Shown piece after piece: positions 44,539-58,139 of a DNA stretch of 64,000 nt (position 1 is the first letter of the stretch; each line of letters begins with the position of its first letter). The notes under the pieces are model-generated. The model did no database searches. It was given only the letters and a program-made list of their open reading frames with translations, and had not been told where the DNA came from. Location of the stretch: contig NC_045443.1 of the NCBI RefSeq assembly GCF_002776525.5, positions 38,528,531 to 38,592,530 on the forward strand. The letters run 5' to 3'. A program made the position numbers and the translations under genes. This DNA comes from Piliocolobus tephrosceles. Taxonomy: Eukaryota; Chordata; Mammalia; Primates; Cercopithecidae.

Positions 44539-45500
44539 TGTATACTATTTCCATTGTTTTTTGTTCCTTTCAACATTATAATCCTCTACCTACAATTTTT
44601 TGTCTTTTGCCTTAAGAACACTTTTTCTTACTTTCTTTAGTGTATATCTGCTGTCAAACAATTACTTTGTTTTTATCTAAAAAATGTATTTTGTCTTTTT
44701 TGGAGTTGTTTTTGGAATTTTTGTTGCTTTCATTGTTGCTGTCTGCTTTGCATATAGAATTCTTTCAGCACTTTGTAAATATTTTATTATCGCATGTTTT
44801 CCATCGGTTCTACTGAGATGACAACTATCAACCTAAATATTGCTTCACTGAAAGCAATCTGTTGCTTTCTTTTTCTTATTTTCTGTTAAGATTTTTGTAT
44901 TTGTCACTTAGGGGAAAAGTCTCATCTGTTATCTCTTGAAATATTGCTCTGTCTGATCACTTCTCTCTTTTCTCGCTGAGTCTTCAATCACATAAACATG
45001 ACACCTTTTCACCCTCGCCTGTATCTCCTAATACTTTCTTCTGTATTTTCCATCCTTGTATTTCTCTTTGCTTTATTCTTGATATTCTTCTCACCTATAT
45101 TCCCGTCCATTAAATCTCTCCTCAGTTACTTCTAGTCTGCTATTTCTCCGTCTTTATGCACTTAATTTTGGTTTTTACATTTTTTAGTATTAGAATTGGC
45201 ATTTAATTCTTTTCTGTGGTTTCCAATTCTCTAAAAAAAAGTTCATTCCGTATTTTATCATCAATTAAAGGCACATATATTTTTAAATATGCATTTAATA
45301 AACTCAGTGCTCCAATATCTAAAGCCAATATTTATCTATTTTTGTTGTTTGTTGTTTCTATTTAGTTCCTTCATGATTTATTGTCATCCTGCATGGCTGA
45401 TTTTTTTCTGTTGTGTACCAGACATTGTATTTGCAAAATTATTTATAAAATTCACTTAAGTCTAAAAATTTGGTGATTGTTCCTTAGAGAGGATATATGT

Positions 45501-47079
45501 TGCTTCTGTGGATTGTTTGGGGGTCTGGCAATCTGAGCCCACCTCTTTTTAGTTTAGAATTAGGCAGGATTTGCAGAGAATCAAGGCTTTCTCAGGTTTA
45601 ATTCTGATCTGTTTTTTATTCTTGGAATGCAACCCTATGGGATATGGGTCAGGATTTTCACTAGGGCCCTTTTGCCTTTTTTCCAGACCTGAATTCAAAT
45701 TATTGTTTTCTTTGAAGCCTATCCAGAGCAGCAGCCAGGCTCCCAGACTCTGATTTCCTTTTTCTAGAAGCAACAACTCACCTCCTTTCAAAGAAGGCAG
45801 CCTCAAACAGAGACCTCAGTTCCCCAGGACTTGGTCCTTCCTCCATTCCTGCCTGATTTAACTCTATTCTCTTCATGGCTCTCTGACATCTTCACTGATA
45901 ACATTGTAATTGCCCTTTGGAGTTTTTGAGCCCAGGGGAGGCTGGAGCCTGCTCCCCTTAACAGGTCATAAGCAGAAAGCACCATCGTAACATCACTGAT
46001 AGTGGGAGCTGAAGATGAGTTCTTCTCCAATTTTCTTTGACCATGTAAAGCCATATTTTCTCTTTGTCTTCGGTAGAAGAATCTCCTAAATTATTTCATA
46101 CCATTAACAGAAGTAGAAGTCAACTTATTTACGGTTTATGCCTTTTAGGTTCCTTTTGTTACAACATTTAGGTTTCAGACTAAGAGAACAATTACATATT
46201 TCACCCAATAATAATATTTCTTCAGAAAAAACGATATGCTTCATAATATTTATTGTAGCATTTTTACATGGCAGGATAACATACTGTGGCATGGATGTGA
46301 GCCTTATTCTCTGAGAACTTAAAAGAATAACATTTTCTTTCTTTTCCTCTTTCATGCAAAGGACGTGCATGCCTGTATTTTATAAATTCTAATCTCTTCT
46401 TGGGGTGGAGCTCCATGGGGCTTAACAAGCTCTTTTTCATCTTTTTATTTTGGAAGCTTCCCTAAAGTCATCCCCCACCAAAGCCTTGGTTTGAGAGGTC
46501 TTGGTTTATACAAGAAATAAATTAAAATTGTCTGGCAGAGGATGGGAATGGAAGCTGGAATCACCAGGAAATGGAGTTAATCCTAGGAGACTTCCAGGGC
46601 AGGTTTGGGTTTGAGGTTTTTTGGGTGGGCAAAGTAATTGAGTATAGTGTGAAAACCATGCACAGGGTTGAGTATAGTCCTCAAGAAGTGACAAAAACCT
46701 GGAGGGAAGCAAAAGAAAGGTAGTGATTACACATCAGAGCTGCCACTAATGGGCAGGGCTTTCATGAAGGGGCTTTACTGCAGCTATTCGGAGCCACCAT
46801 AACTATAAGACAGTGAGGACCAGCCCTCCACATTGGATTGTAAATAAAACAAAAGGAACAAAAGTGGGATGAAATTAAGGAGCTGGTTTCCCATTTTCTT
46901 GAGTCATATAGGCCCCAGGTTTCTGGTAAAACCAGTCAAAGAGACAGAAGCTTTTTGAAAAAGGGCTGAGATTGGATTTCTCATTAACCTTCACAGGTGG
47001 GAGCCCTAGCCATATTTAATTTGATTTAGAAAAATAAAGAAACGTGACCTTTCTTGCACTGGAGTGTCATGAAACCATT
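45501..47079. other. Unassigned sequence
   Basis: No confident repeat or gene. Frames of up to 85 codons on both strands (45549-46054) lack motifs. Confidence 0.4.
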
Positions 47080-47450
47080 CATTTAGGTTAGACCCATAAT
47101 AGTAAAATATAGAAAACAACCTAAATGTTAGATAGCAGGGCAAAGAGCAGTCATGATATATCAACTCTACAAAATTGTATGTGGCTATTAGAAACTATAA
47201 CTATTCAGAGTATTTAGCAGTAAAAGGAATGTTTTGTAACATTTTCAATGCAAAGATAAAGCAACATTTCATCTATTTAGAATAGCAATTTTTGAGAAAT
47301 TGTGTACAAATAAAGATGAAGTCTGGAATAAAATAGAAAAGAATGAAGATCTGATACTTTGGGTGATATATTTTGGGTAAATATTTCTTTTACGCTTCAC
47401 TTATTTTTACTATTATTGTTATATTTTTAGCCCAAAGTTAAGTGATTTTT
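47080..47450 (+). mobile_element. Possible ancient L1M 3'-end fragment
   Basis: The succession aaaacaacctaaatgttag, gtatgtggctattagaaac, then aaagataaagcaac and a tail reading tacgcttcacttatttttac resembles a very old L1 3' end. Divergence is high. Confidence 0.4.
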
Positions 47451-47879
47451 ATTTTTTAATGATACGTGATCAATTCATTTGCAAAGATTCAGTACAGCTC
47501 AATTCTATTATATGGTTGATCATTAATCATTCATTTACTCAATAAATGTTTATCAAACACTTACAAAGGCACCTAACACAATGGTAGGTGATATTATTAC
47601 AGTGGAAAATAAAACAGAGCAAATTCCACATCAACTACATGGTGAGAGAGGGATAGACCTAAACAAAAAGCACAAATATGTATTTAAATCAAACTTTTAA
47701 CTCTCTTATTCAAATTACTCCTTGGTAAGAATGAGTGGTGTATAACAGTCTTCAGATAACTTTGGAATTTAAAATTTATTTAAGCTGAGGTTTGAAGAAT
47801 GGGGAGGCAGGTGAATAGGAGAGGGAAACACAGCCTTAATGGAGATGCACCAGGAAGTATCAGGCCCTAAACACTAGAG
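47451..47879. other. Mostly unassigned; L2/MIR-like stretch
   Basis: At 47525-47600, tcattcatttactcaataaa, then caaacacttacaaaggcacc and aatggtaggtgat resembles an L2/MIR-type old repeat. The family is not certain. Confidence 0.4.
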
Positions 47880-48050
47880 ACTCAGAAGGGTGGGAGGGTG
47901 GGAGTGGGGTGAGGGATGAGAAATCACTTAATGGGTACAATGTACACTATTCAAAGCCAAAACCTCACAATTCCACAATATATCCATGTAACAAAAATGC
48001 ACTTGTGCCCCCTAAATCTGTAAATATATATATTTAAAAACTTTATGAAG
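47880..48050 (+). mobile_element. L1 3'-end fragment (L1PB-like)
   Basis: A G-rich start, gtgggagggtgggagtgggg, followed by cttaatgggtacaatgtaca and tatccatgtaacaaaaatgc, then cacttgtgccccctaaatct and a tail. It is the same class as the fragment at 2725-2925. Confidence 0.7.
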
Positions 48051-49619
48051 AAAGTATCCAGCCCCATTTTGAAACTAGCAGAAGGAGCAGAGCACAATAA
48101 GAAGATGGGAGCTGCTTACTGGATAACATTTCAGTGGTATGCATCATGTTTTTGCTAATTAAATATTAGTTGAAGTGCAACCTCCATGACCCTGCACTCA
48201 GACAATTCTACTTTCTTTCATCTGTAAACTGGTCATTGGAAAAGAGTTTAATAACAGAACTATGTGTAGGGACTCATAAATACAGTAGACAGGGAGTCAC
48301 AAGGGACAGTGCAGAACTCCAGGACAAGTAGCAGCAGAGGTTGTAGGTAACTCCAAGCCTGAAGGAGTCCAGGAAAGAGCAACTTTCAGGACCTGGAGTG
48401 AGCACCTTATGGAGAGGGCCACCTGAAAGGGGCTGTGTCCCTAGGGCCCCGGACTCAACCAACTTGAAGCAACCCCAAAGAGAGGGAATAACTACTTTCA
48501 CTTTCTGCTCCTTCCTCCCTCTAATCTCCTGTTGTCCTCCATTGGGAAAACCCAACCAGAAGCCAGAAGACAAGAGACAACCAAGATATCTGCCAGGCAG
48601 GCAAGCCTCCATGGCACAAAGCAGTGGGGAGAAGGATAAAGAGTGCATCTGGAAAGGCAAATGGAAGATGCTCAGAATGGATAGTAAGTTGACTCAACTT
48701 GACTTCTTGGTTTTGCTGTTTGATAAAGAACCTGAAGAAAATGGCCCAGCAGCCATGAAGCCAAGCTCCAGAAGAGTCACCATCATTGAATCCTTTGCTG
48801 GCCACATCCAATCCAAGGTCTAACTGGTCACTACTGATTTCAGAGGTGAAAGATCAGAGAGAGGCGGTCGTTGTCACCTCTACTTTTTCTTTCCTTGGAA
48901 CACCTTACATTGATTTCTATCCTATGAACTAACTCTATTCAATTGGCCCGCATGGTAGGTTGGGGAGAATTAGGATAAACTGATGCCCTCAACTTATCCT
49001 TCCAACAGAGGGCTCACTGGAGCACTCTGAAGTTCTCTTTACTCCTAAACTTGGGGACATAAATATCTTTAGTTTTTGCTGTCTTCTTAACAGTCCTCCT
49101 CTCAACTACTATGGATGCATTTTCCCTTCATCTTTACTTACGTAGATTCCAAAAGGTTTTTGCTAGTTCATACCAGGGTACAAAAAAAGTCCATTCAGCT
49201 TTGAATGTCAAAAATTAAATGATTATATCAGTTTATATTAAAAATGTATCTAATTTTAATATACTCAAATGAGTTGGCAATAAACATGATCCCTATACCC
49301 CTTGTGGAAAAACACAAGAACAATCCCATAGTAACTGCCATTGTCCCCCCAGAAAAAAAAAAATCGTTCCCCATAACTAAAGGAAGAATTTGACTCCTTG
49401 AATAGAGTTTTCAGAATTAGTCAGACTGCCGGTTCCCTGAAGGGAATTTGCAAAGTATTCACAGAGCCACATTCAAAAAACAGGTCCCGTCTTATAATGA
49501 GCAATGATTTCTTAAATAAGACACAAAAAGCACTACCACAGAAAGAAATTATTGATACATTTTATCTCATTAAATAACTTCCATTATTGACAGATACTAT
49601 TAAAAGACTGGAAAGACAG
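48051..49619. other. Unassigned sequence
   Basis: It holds overlapping frames of 141 (48398-48823, plus) and 128 codons (48274-48660, minus). Neither shows a known motif, conserved start context or splice-like structure that I can defend, so I do not call a gene. No repeat recognised. Confidence 0.4.
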
Positions 49620-50575
49620 GCAATATAGACTAAGAAAAAAATACTGGCAATACACATAGCTGACAAAAGACTTGCATCTAGAATAGACAAAGAACTTCAC
49701 ACATTAATATGAAGGAGATTAAACAATAAAATTTTTCAAAACATGTACTATAAAGATAATTTCCAAAAAACCTAAAATGACCAACAAACATATGCAAAGG
49801 GGCTAAACAACAATACTTGTCAGGAAATGTTCCCTAAACAGAATTCAGGAATATACCACCAATTTCTCATCAAAATGGCTACATTTTAAAAAGAATAACA
49901 GTACCAAATGTTGGTGAGGATGTGGAACGACTTGAACTCTCTTACGATATTGGTGGGAATGTATACCACAGCAATCACTCTGGAAAACTGGCAGTATTCA
50001 TGAAAGCTAACATATGCCTGCCCTATGATTCTAGTAGTCCCAGACCAAAGTCTATATTAAAGAGAAATTACTGCGTATATCCATCAAAAGGCACATTCAA
50101 TAATATCCATAGCAACTTTATTCATAGTAACCTCAAACTGAAAACAACTCAAATGTCCAACAAGAGAATGGATAAACGAGCTCTGGCATTTTCATATACT
50201 GGAATGCTACTTGGGAATAAAAGGAAATAAGCTGTTACATGCAACAAGGTGGACGGATGGCACAGACATTATATCAAGTGAAAGAAAACACAAAAGGTCA
50301 CATAGCATAGGATTCGTTTATATGAAGTTGAAGCAAAGGCAAAACTAGTCAATGCCAACAGAAGTCAGTATACTGGTTATCTCTGGGGCTGGGAGTATTA
50401 ACTGGAAAAAAAAAAACCCAGGGAAACTTCTGGAATGCAGGAAATGTTCTCTATCTACATGGATTGATCATGATGGGTTGTATATATATATAAAAGTGCG
50501 TAGAGCTATATACTTAAGATCAGAGCACTTTTTGTCTATTACTATGTGTTTGTTATACTTCAATTTTAAAGAGTG
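49620..50575 (+). mobile_element. L1M late ORF2 and 3'UTR copy
   Basis: Recognisable sections are tgttggtgaggatgtggaac (49909 onward), the seg ctcaaatgtccaacaagag (50149 onward), the TATACTGGAATGCTACT stretch near 50195 and a 3'UTR with ggttatctctggggctggg. It is 5'-truncated and diverged. A 102-codon frame at 49922-50230 is decayed ORF2. Confidence 0.8.
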
Positions 50576-52984
50576 AAACACAGGATCGGGTCCCACTCCC
50601 TGAATTTCCTCAATCGGAACAGCCTCATGTGGATATAGCAAAATTAAAATGAATGCACTTTGTAGTTCCCTGGGGTGAAACTCTAACATGACAGACCACC
50701 ACAAATTCCAAGGGTAATTGAACTGACTCAATACTCTCTCATAATGAAATCCTGCAAGTTTGGATTTAGCTGAGAGCACAGAGACTCCAAAGGAGCTGTT
50801 AAGAAGAATGGCTGAACAAGCTGTTATAATCCTTTTTGAACATATTTTTTAATGAAATAGGTGTTTTAATACCTATCTTTAAATGAAATAGGTATTTAAA
50901 TACACCAGTTAGGTAGGTCAATGGAGATCCATTATTGTCTAATAAACTAAATCAAGGACTCTACAATGGGAAAGGATAATAAAAAAATTTTTGAAGGTGC
51001 TTTGTGCTCATTTGCAGCCAAATTCAATAGCTTTCATGCAGAAACCCAGGGGAGTTTTTATTGAATTCAATCCTTGAATTGTTTCTAGCTAACGGGCTCA
51101 CTTCTATTTACAGCATTATTTTCTATTAAAGGACAAGCCTGGAAACTCAAAGAATTTAGAGCTACTGTTTTACTTGAATAATCAACACTTCCTAGGCTGC
51201 CTTTATCGTTCTGTTTTAAAAGGATGAAAATCAAACTGACTGCTTTTTATCAGCTAAGCTGAAACCTTCCAGGAGCAGGGATTTACATAAATATATATAG
51301 ATGGTAACTATCAAAACATTTTCAGCCATGAGAGGAATCAGCCGTGAGAGGAAGCCAGTTATGGTCATATGATGGAAGCTACTAGAATCAGGGTTTTCCT
51401 CATGCTGAAAGATGGTAAAAATGAAACTTGGTTATAAACTCAGCACTCCTCCAAGAGAGTGGATCTCACTTGAAGACATTTTGATTTAATAATGCAAGCA
51501 AAATATTGGACTTAACTTACCTCCTAAATACTGAAACAAGTTTAATTTAAATAAACAAAACTCAAAGTAAACCCCCTCTAGTCATTCACCAACGTAGCAA
51601 AAATTTTAAACAAAAATTCAAACAAGATTTCATTTTTGCCAAAATCTGTCACCTTCCCACTGAAAGCTAAAAGCTGTCAAAAATCTCATCCCTGAACATT
51701 TCTTTTGAGGGACTTATCTAGGTCTTTATATCAATACCTTTTTCTTATTTTTAAGGGAATTATGCTATTATAAACTGCAATCAAACTATGGGTTTAAGTG
51801 ACATTTCAGAAGGAATATTCAAAATGCCAAAGTGGGCATGTATCAAGACTTCAAATTCTGTTTTTAGAACCTAGAATAGTTTTTACTTAGTTAGCTGTCA
51901 AAGCTAGAACTAAAATATAGATCTGATAATTCCCAGACTATGGCTTTCTACAACCACAATGATCCTTCCCCCAAATGTCTCCACCATCGACCCTGAAATT
52001 TCTGCCATGTTGAAATGCAAAGAGTATCTGCGATAAGGAATTTATTGAGGCATTGCCCAATGTTACACCCTGATCAACTTCAGGAAAGCAAATGGTTCTT
52101 GGGGCATTAAAATCTATTGTCTTCCAAGAATGGGTGTCTGAGCCTGGACAGAGTTGAGAGTAGCTGCTATTAGGAAGGTGAACAAGTAGCTCCATTGTCT
52201 GAGGAAGGAGGTGCAATCAGATATTTTTGTATTTTGAGGATCCAAAAAGAGATACCACCAGACCCTCATGGACTAGAGTAGAAGGAAAAGTAACTGGGCT
52301 CTGGTGGATTCTGGCCTGTGCTTTGAAGCCAGAGTATGACTATGGTTCTGAAGGTTCTGTGTACATGAACAGAGAACTTGTGTAGTCATTGAGTTTGTGA
52401 CAGTAGCTATACTAGAAAGCCCAGCTTGATGCTACACTGTATCCTGGTTATGTTATTATTAAATACTATTGCAAGACTATCATTGTTATTATTTTTACCA
52501 CTGCTGCTTGTTCTAGACAATCTTTCATCAACACAGAATCACTACCATTTTCTTCTAAGATCTCAGGAGAGCAAGCAAGAACTACATTTTCCAAAATCCC
52601 TTCCCTATATGGTTTCAGGTTAGCATTTGCTAATGAGAGACACTTACATGGGACTTCAGAGGTAGAAAGAAGTCACTGTTCTCCAGAGACAGCTGCAAGC
52701 AGATGTGAGCTTCTTTAAGCAGCTTCTAGAAAACATTTTAAGAATCGCCCTTTTCAATGTTTCAGATTGTTAACCACGCTAGAGGCTTCCTTGACCTTTG
52801 TTATCAGAGACTTTCTAAACATTGTGTAAGATTTTGCTTTCCTTATGAAAATCTTTTGTGTTTGAATACATATAGTGTCTTATGTTTTATTTGACATTTC
52901 AAGGTTGTGAAATGAACTTCTGTAACATTGTGGGATGTTGATTTTTCTTTATGAAACAATTATACCTTCAAATTTCATCTTTTG
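50576..52984. other. Unassigned sequence
   Basis: No confident feature. A small imperfect repeat of aatgaaataggt lies near 50850-50900. The antisense frame at 51938-52216 (92 codons) has no known motif. Confidence 0.45.
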
Positions 52985-53592
52985 CAGTAGTTATGTTCTC
53001 TGACATCTCCATGAACATGGAGTTAGCAAATACTGAACAATTGCTCCTAGGAGAAATACAGGATTAGGTTCCTGTGAGTCTCTGGTCACATTTGCATCAA
53101 TCAATCAATAGATAAGCTCGTTTTATGTGTGTTTCAGTTTTAAAATATATTACTTAGTATACATCATTGTTCAATTAACATTTAACTCATGGCAACAGCA
53201 CTATCATTCATGCCTAGATAAAACTTATCTAACACAAATTTTCTCCAGAAGGCATATCACGGGCTTAGGAACACTAAACAGCACTTCAGCACTACAGAGG
53301 AGGCTGATAAACAGCAAAGTCACCAAAAAAAGTACAAAACTGCCACACACAAAAAGTGGTGCTATAAAGCTGATTTGTTTATGGTATGAGAGCTCAAACA
53401 AAAAGTCAGCATGTCATCTCGTTCAGTCTCAGCTAGGTAGGCATGTCTCAGGTGGCTCACACTTTTTTTGCTTTGCGCATGTTCAGAAATAATTGTGAAA
53501 GCACCACAACTATTGATTTGGGTGTTACAAATAAATTTTAGCAATTAGGTGAATTGGCAGCTATGGAATCTGCAAATAATCAGAATCAATTC
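52985..53592 (+). mobile_element. Tigger-like DNA transposon, nonautonomous
   Basis: Starts cagtagttatgttctctgac and ends gaatctgcaaataatcagaa. Internal stretches gctcctaggagaaatacagg and gtgggtgttacaaataaat-like (53519 onward) resemble a Tigger-group element that I recall with a cgaataatgaggatcgactg-type end. No transposase motif is seen. The open frames inside it (53127-53492 and 53362-53544) are by-products. Confidence 0.5.
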
Positions 53593-55744
53593 TTTGAGAA
53601 ATTAAATGCCTTCCTATATTGACACATTCAAGCAGTGACAGAATTAGGACCAGAATCGGTGACTTCTCCCTCCAAATCTATGTGCACCCTAGGCAATTTT
53701 GACATGTATTTTTTCTCCTATTTTTATTTGCATCCTGCTGAGCCAAAAAGCAGCACTTACTGTTTCTAGCTTTAAGAAATGAATTCATAGCAAAATTACT
53801 CTGGGAACAAACAAATAAAAGAAGGTCACTCGAGGCCCCTCACTGGGAAAGCATGTGGACAACAATCAGCAATGCCACAGATCACTGTTCAATCAATGAA
53901 TGAACAAGGAAATTACAAATTAGTAGGAGTAAGTTCATGCCAATAATCCATTTATTGGCCCATAGTTTCATAGGTATCCAGTTTATTCTACTAGTAAAAG
54001 ATGTACATGCATAACCAGTTTCCCCAGCAAATGGAGAGAGAGTAGGCCAGAAATTCCCCAAGCCCACCAAGAGAAAAGGCTGGTGGACTGTGGTTCTCCT
54101 TCATACCACATGTAATTAATCTATACAGTATTCACTACAGGGCCTAAAGCAGGACCACAATGTCACTCACCTTTTCTTCTAGTTCTTATCATCCACTCCC
54201 CTACAATCAAAATAAAACTTCAGTGTTTTTTATCAACTAGTAACATGGTGGTTAAGAACACATTTATTATTTTTGCATCTCTATTCTGTGGAATTTCAGA
54301 GAGCTATTTTAATGTTTTGGGGTCAATTGCACATATAAAGTATTTAGAACAAATTACATTCCAGATCTCTGATACTTGAATACTAAAGGAGATCCTGTCT
54401 ATCCAGCTAAAAGCATTTAAAACCTGTGAAATGCAATGGGATGAATCTGTCCAAAACCAAAAGAAAACCTATATTTATAGCAGCTGATGTATTTGGTTGA
54501 TATACAGTATGTACTGTGGTTTATAATTTTTAAGGCATGTGAACTGAGACACATTGGATATTACAGAAAGAGTGAGTTGATGATTTACAAGGCTTCATAT
54601 CAGGCCTATTGACCTTCTCAATAAGAAAGGTTGGCGATCGTAACAGCACTGAAAAATGCAGCCCTCGGGAGTCAATTTAATGTAGAATAAACTCTTTAAC
54701 AACCAGCAAGATGGCCATATCAGCTGCTCCATCTGCAGATTATGCTGCTGCTGTAAAAAGCACATTTTTAAGAAAAAAATGCATAGGCTTTATTTTTGAA
54801 AACATATGTTTCACCCTCCAAACAAACCAGCACTTTCTCCCACATAAGCACCCTTGCATTATAAGAATATCAGGTTTCACAACAACAAAAAAATGTGAGG
54901 AGGGAAAAGACCATACCCCACCATCAAAAGAATGCCTGCAGCTATTTGCTTAGTGTTGTTCTAAAAAGTAATCATGCACAACAAAACAAAAATGTAACTG
55001 TGTGCCCTTTATTCTAGTTAAATACATTTCTCTCATCCTCAATGCAAATGATATTAGTCCATGTACAAGCCAATACAATCAATCAATAGACTTAGCAATT
55101 GGTGATACTTCATGTTAACACACTCCCTCTGAAACTGATCTTTTGAGAACTAGATGCTTCACTTAATTACCAGAGTCATATGTCAAGGGAATTCCAAAAA
55201 TAGTCATGCTAAGCATAGTAACTCAAACATAGTAAGTCAACGTAAATAAATAAATAAATTCTGAATGTGCTTTTCTATTAGCACAGATTTTCTGGAAAAT
55301 TGTTTACCTCAAACCACTGAAAATGAAAGAAAAAAGGATACAAATTGCTTGATATTTGGCTCTGTTTTTTGTTTTTTTTTAATTTTCTCTTAATATCCCA
55401 TAAGCAATTGGCTGAAATCACTCAGGGGAAAAAAAAATAAAGCAGAATAAGACATTCTTGAAAAAGCAAGCTTTAAAAACAAAAAATATTTGTGTTTATG
55501 AAACCTGATCTTACTCAGCAGTCGAGACTCTATCTATAAAACAGTAAAACAATGGTATGCAAAGTGAAAACCTTAAACAATAGATAGGGCAGTCTATTAT
55601 CTGCCAGGCAATTAGTTTGATTGAGTTTTCCTACTGTGCCAATTGTTTTGATGATAAAAACAAAAAAATAGAATTTCATCTCACAGTTTTTCTTTTATTT
55701 GTAAACCCTCCCAAATATAACTGTCTCTTAAAACCCAAGCTGTT
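53593..55744. other. Unassigned AT-rich sequence
   Basis: No gene or repeat recognised apart from a short (AAAT)n run near 55242-55258. Confidence 0.45.
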
Positions 55745-55905
55745 GTATAATGTCATCTATTTGTGTCACTGTCTCCCTATGACTTTGTGAAGTCTTTGAC
55801 GGCATGACCATTTCTTAGTAATCTTTGCATTCTCCAAATCTGGTATAGTATCTGGCACATAATAATCATTCAATAAATACATTTTGAATTGAATTAACTG
55901 TACAT
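55745..55905 (+). mobile_element. L2 3' end
   Basis: The stretch gaagtctttgacggcatgac, then tttgcattctccaaatctgg, tatctggcacataataatc and attcaataaata follows the L2 3' end in plus orientation. Confidence 0.65.
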
Positions 55906-56997
55906 GTGCATGTCCTTTAAATACTAATAGTCTTCAGTAGCCAAACACTGATCGTCACCAAAGGGTTTCTGAAACCCAAGTGTCCTTTTAAAAGTATCCA
56001 GTAAGCAAAAATCTAACCAATATTTAATCATTTGGCATATCTTGATGGAGCAACTACTCTTTGAAATCATCTTAGTTGGCCATTTGAGGGTTTAAAAAAC
56101 CTTAAAATGTAGTTTTTGTTTTCAAAATTTATCCTTGCCTTTACTCAGAGTAGGGATATAAAGTTTAAAATCTAGTAAGGTAAAGAACACAAAGACGTGA
56201 AAGTCACACAGGAATGCATGAATCATGTCTGGTGAAGAGTACAGGTAAGCATCACCAAGGAGCACAGATAAAGAAGACATTTCTTTAAACTGAAGACTGG
56301 GGGACTAGAAATAAAACAGGTAGCAAGTGGGATTTGATGTAAGTCATAGGGGGAAATTTGCTATACCTACTAAAGAAAAGAAAGAGATAAGTCATTTGAA
56401 GGAATTTTATATCATTTCACCAACTTCCCTTTCCCCTTTGTGCCCAATTTTCATCAGGCCTGAAATGGAATGGCAGAAGGAGAGTATAACACCATGGTAA
56501 GGATGTAGGTGAAAAATGTATGCTGTGCTGGTTATGTGGATTCTCCTCCAACTACCGCACTGGTATAAAATGTCCATCATGGCACTGCCTTCATGGCAAG
56601 CTCTGCGGGATTGGAGAAGCGCTCTCTCTGTGCTTGTGCTGGAGCTGGGCTTCCTTCAGCATTGCCCTGTAGCTCCCTGAGAGGTCTTCTAAGGTCTACT
56701 TTTCTAACCTGAATTCTGGTTACGATTAAGCTTCCAGAAAGGCAAATAACATAAAATGTGACATTTTGAAAGATAAAGTACATGCATTCTAAAAGTGTTT
56801 GATTACAGTTTGGACAAAAGCAGACTGGCAAATACATTCATAATACATCCTACGATACAATTTTACAGAACATTTTTTGAATTGGGTACAGAAATATTTT
56901 CTTCCCAATTCTACTACCTTAAATCAATCTGTCTCTCCTCCCCTCTCTCTGTGTCTGCTCCCTCTCTCTCTTCCTCCCCCGCAACCTCCCTGTACTT

Positions 56998-57000
<3 letters not shown>
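55906..57000. other. Unassigned sequence
   Basis: Nothing recognised. A CT-rich tract at 56930-56980 leads into the CA repeat. The antisense frame at 56577-56837 (86 codons) lacks motifs. Confidence 0.45.

Positions 57001-57033
<33 letters not shown>
57001..57033. repeat. (CA)n microsatellite
   Basis: About 16 perfect CA units, preceded by a polypyrimidine tract. Likely polymorphic. Confidence 0.97.
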
Positions 57034-57037
<4 letters not shown>

Positions 57038-57645
57038 GTCACACAAATACATCCAGATTTCCTGGAATGAACATCCAAGGATCTTCTACAAATTATTATG
57101 AATCCTTAATGACATAGTAATCAAAAAAAAAAGGAAAAGTGGGAAGGGCATTTGATTACTTTTTAGAATGGTAATCTCCAAAATATTTTAAGTCCTGTGC
57201 AAGTGCACTAACTGATATTTAAATAAATGTTTAAAAGCTCTTAACTTGAATTTCATCTATGATGGCTCTTCTACCCAAAGAAGCCAGGTCAATTTTCATG
57301 ATGCACATTACTAGACATTCCTTCTGGGATAGTCTGGCCTGATTTTACTTGATTACCTGATCCTGGGTTTGAAACGAAGTTATCTTAAAACAGCACCTTG
57401 AAGTAGCGCTAATGACAGAGGGTGAACCCATTCCAAAAGGGGCCTGAGAGCATGAACGGCTTTGAAGTCTCCTGTTTCACTCTCAAATTTCTTGCTTATT
57501 TTAATATAAAATCAAGTTTCACTAGAACTTGGGGGGAAAATGTTCCTTAGGATGTGTTCTATTCGACCTTGCATACTGAGATACCCTAGTGTTTTGTGGT
57601 CACCCCAAGAGCAAGATCAACCTTCCTCCCTAAATTGGCTAGGAT
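57034..57645. other. Unassigned sequence
   Basis: No gene or repeat recognised. Confidence 0.4.
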
Positions 57646-57995
57646 TCTGAGAAAGATGACACCACCTCTCACCAATAGGGTGTCAAATGTTGATCATTCA
57701 CATAAAAAGGCTTTCTGGGGACAGCAGGGCAGCTGGTGGTCCAAAATGATTTTAACAAAGGAAAGGGTGAGTGATTTGGGGTTTTCCTGTGGTTAGGGAA
57801 TGGGGCCAGGTGAAGGTTTCCACCTGAAGTTTAGGTCTTTGGTGGTGTGAACTTCTGGCTGACCCAAGAGAAGGAGAATGGGGGCTTTCTTATCTGCCAG
57901 ATTCGGAGCAAGAGAGGAGGAAGGAATGGTGAGTCTTAAAGGATATCAACAGTCAAGTATCAAAAATGGGGTCAGATTCTTCATTAAAATTCACC
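57646..57995 (-). mobile_element. ERVL-like LTR, left (3')
   Basis: Shares with the right block the order ttctggggacagcagggca, aagggtgagtgatttgg, gggaatggggccaggtgaag, gagaaggagaatgggggctt-type and atggggtcagattcttca. Divergence between the two LTRs is high, which argues for an old integration. Confidence 0.6.
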
Positions 57996-58139
57996 TTGAG
58001 TTTTGATGGATGATGGAAATGTGTCACGTCTCATTTATTTTAATTGGAACTGTCTTAAGAAAGCCATTGTGGTGTTCTCTGAAGCCTGTGGCCAGAGGTC
58101 AGGGGAAGTCCAGCACTGTGTATTTTTAGAAGTGAAGTG

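Larger units (their letters stand above)
33570..45500 (-). mobile_element. Long reverse-strand L1M, opened by at least four insertions
   Basis: Consecutive L1 sections appear in order on the minus strand: 3' ORF2 at 33570-33857 and 34081-34500, mid ORF2 at 34850-35211, 35702-36663 (reverse transcriptase region), 42871-43980 (towards the ORF2 5' part), and an old L1M 5' region at 44540-45500 (endpoint uncertain). Gaps are filled by an unassigned block (33858-34080), an AluJ, an LTR, the full-length L1PA and a Tigger element. It is dead throughout. Confidence 0.75.

Noticed and set aside
48274..48823. Overlapping 141- and 128-codon frames on opposite strands
   Set aside because: No motif, no recognisable family, low-complexity composition. 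Overlap on both strands suggests a locally stop-poor, GC-richer stretch.
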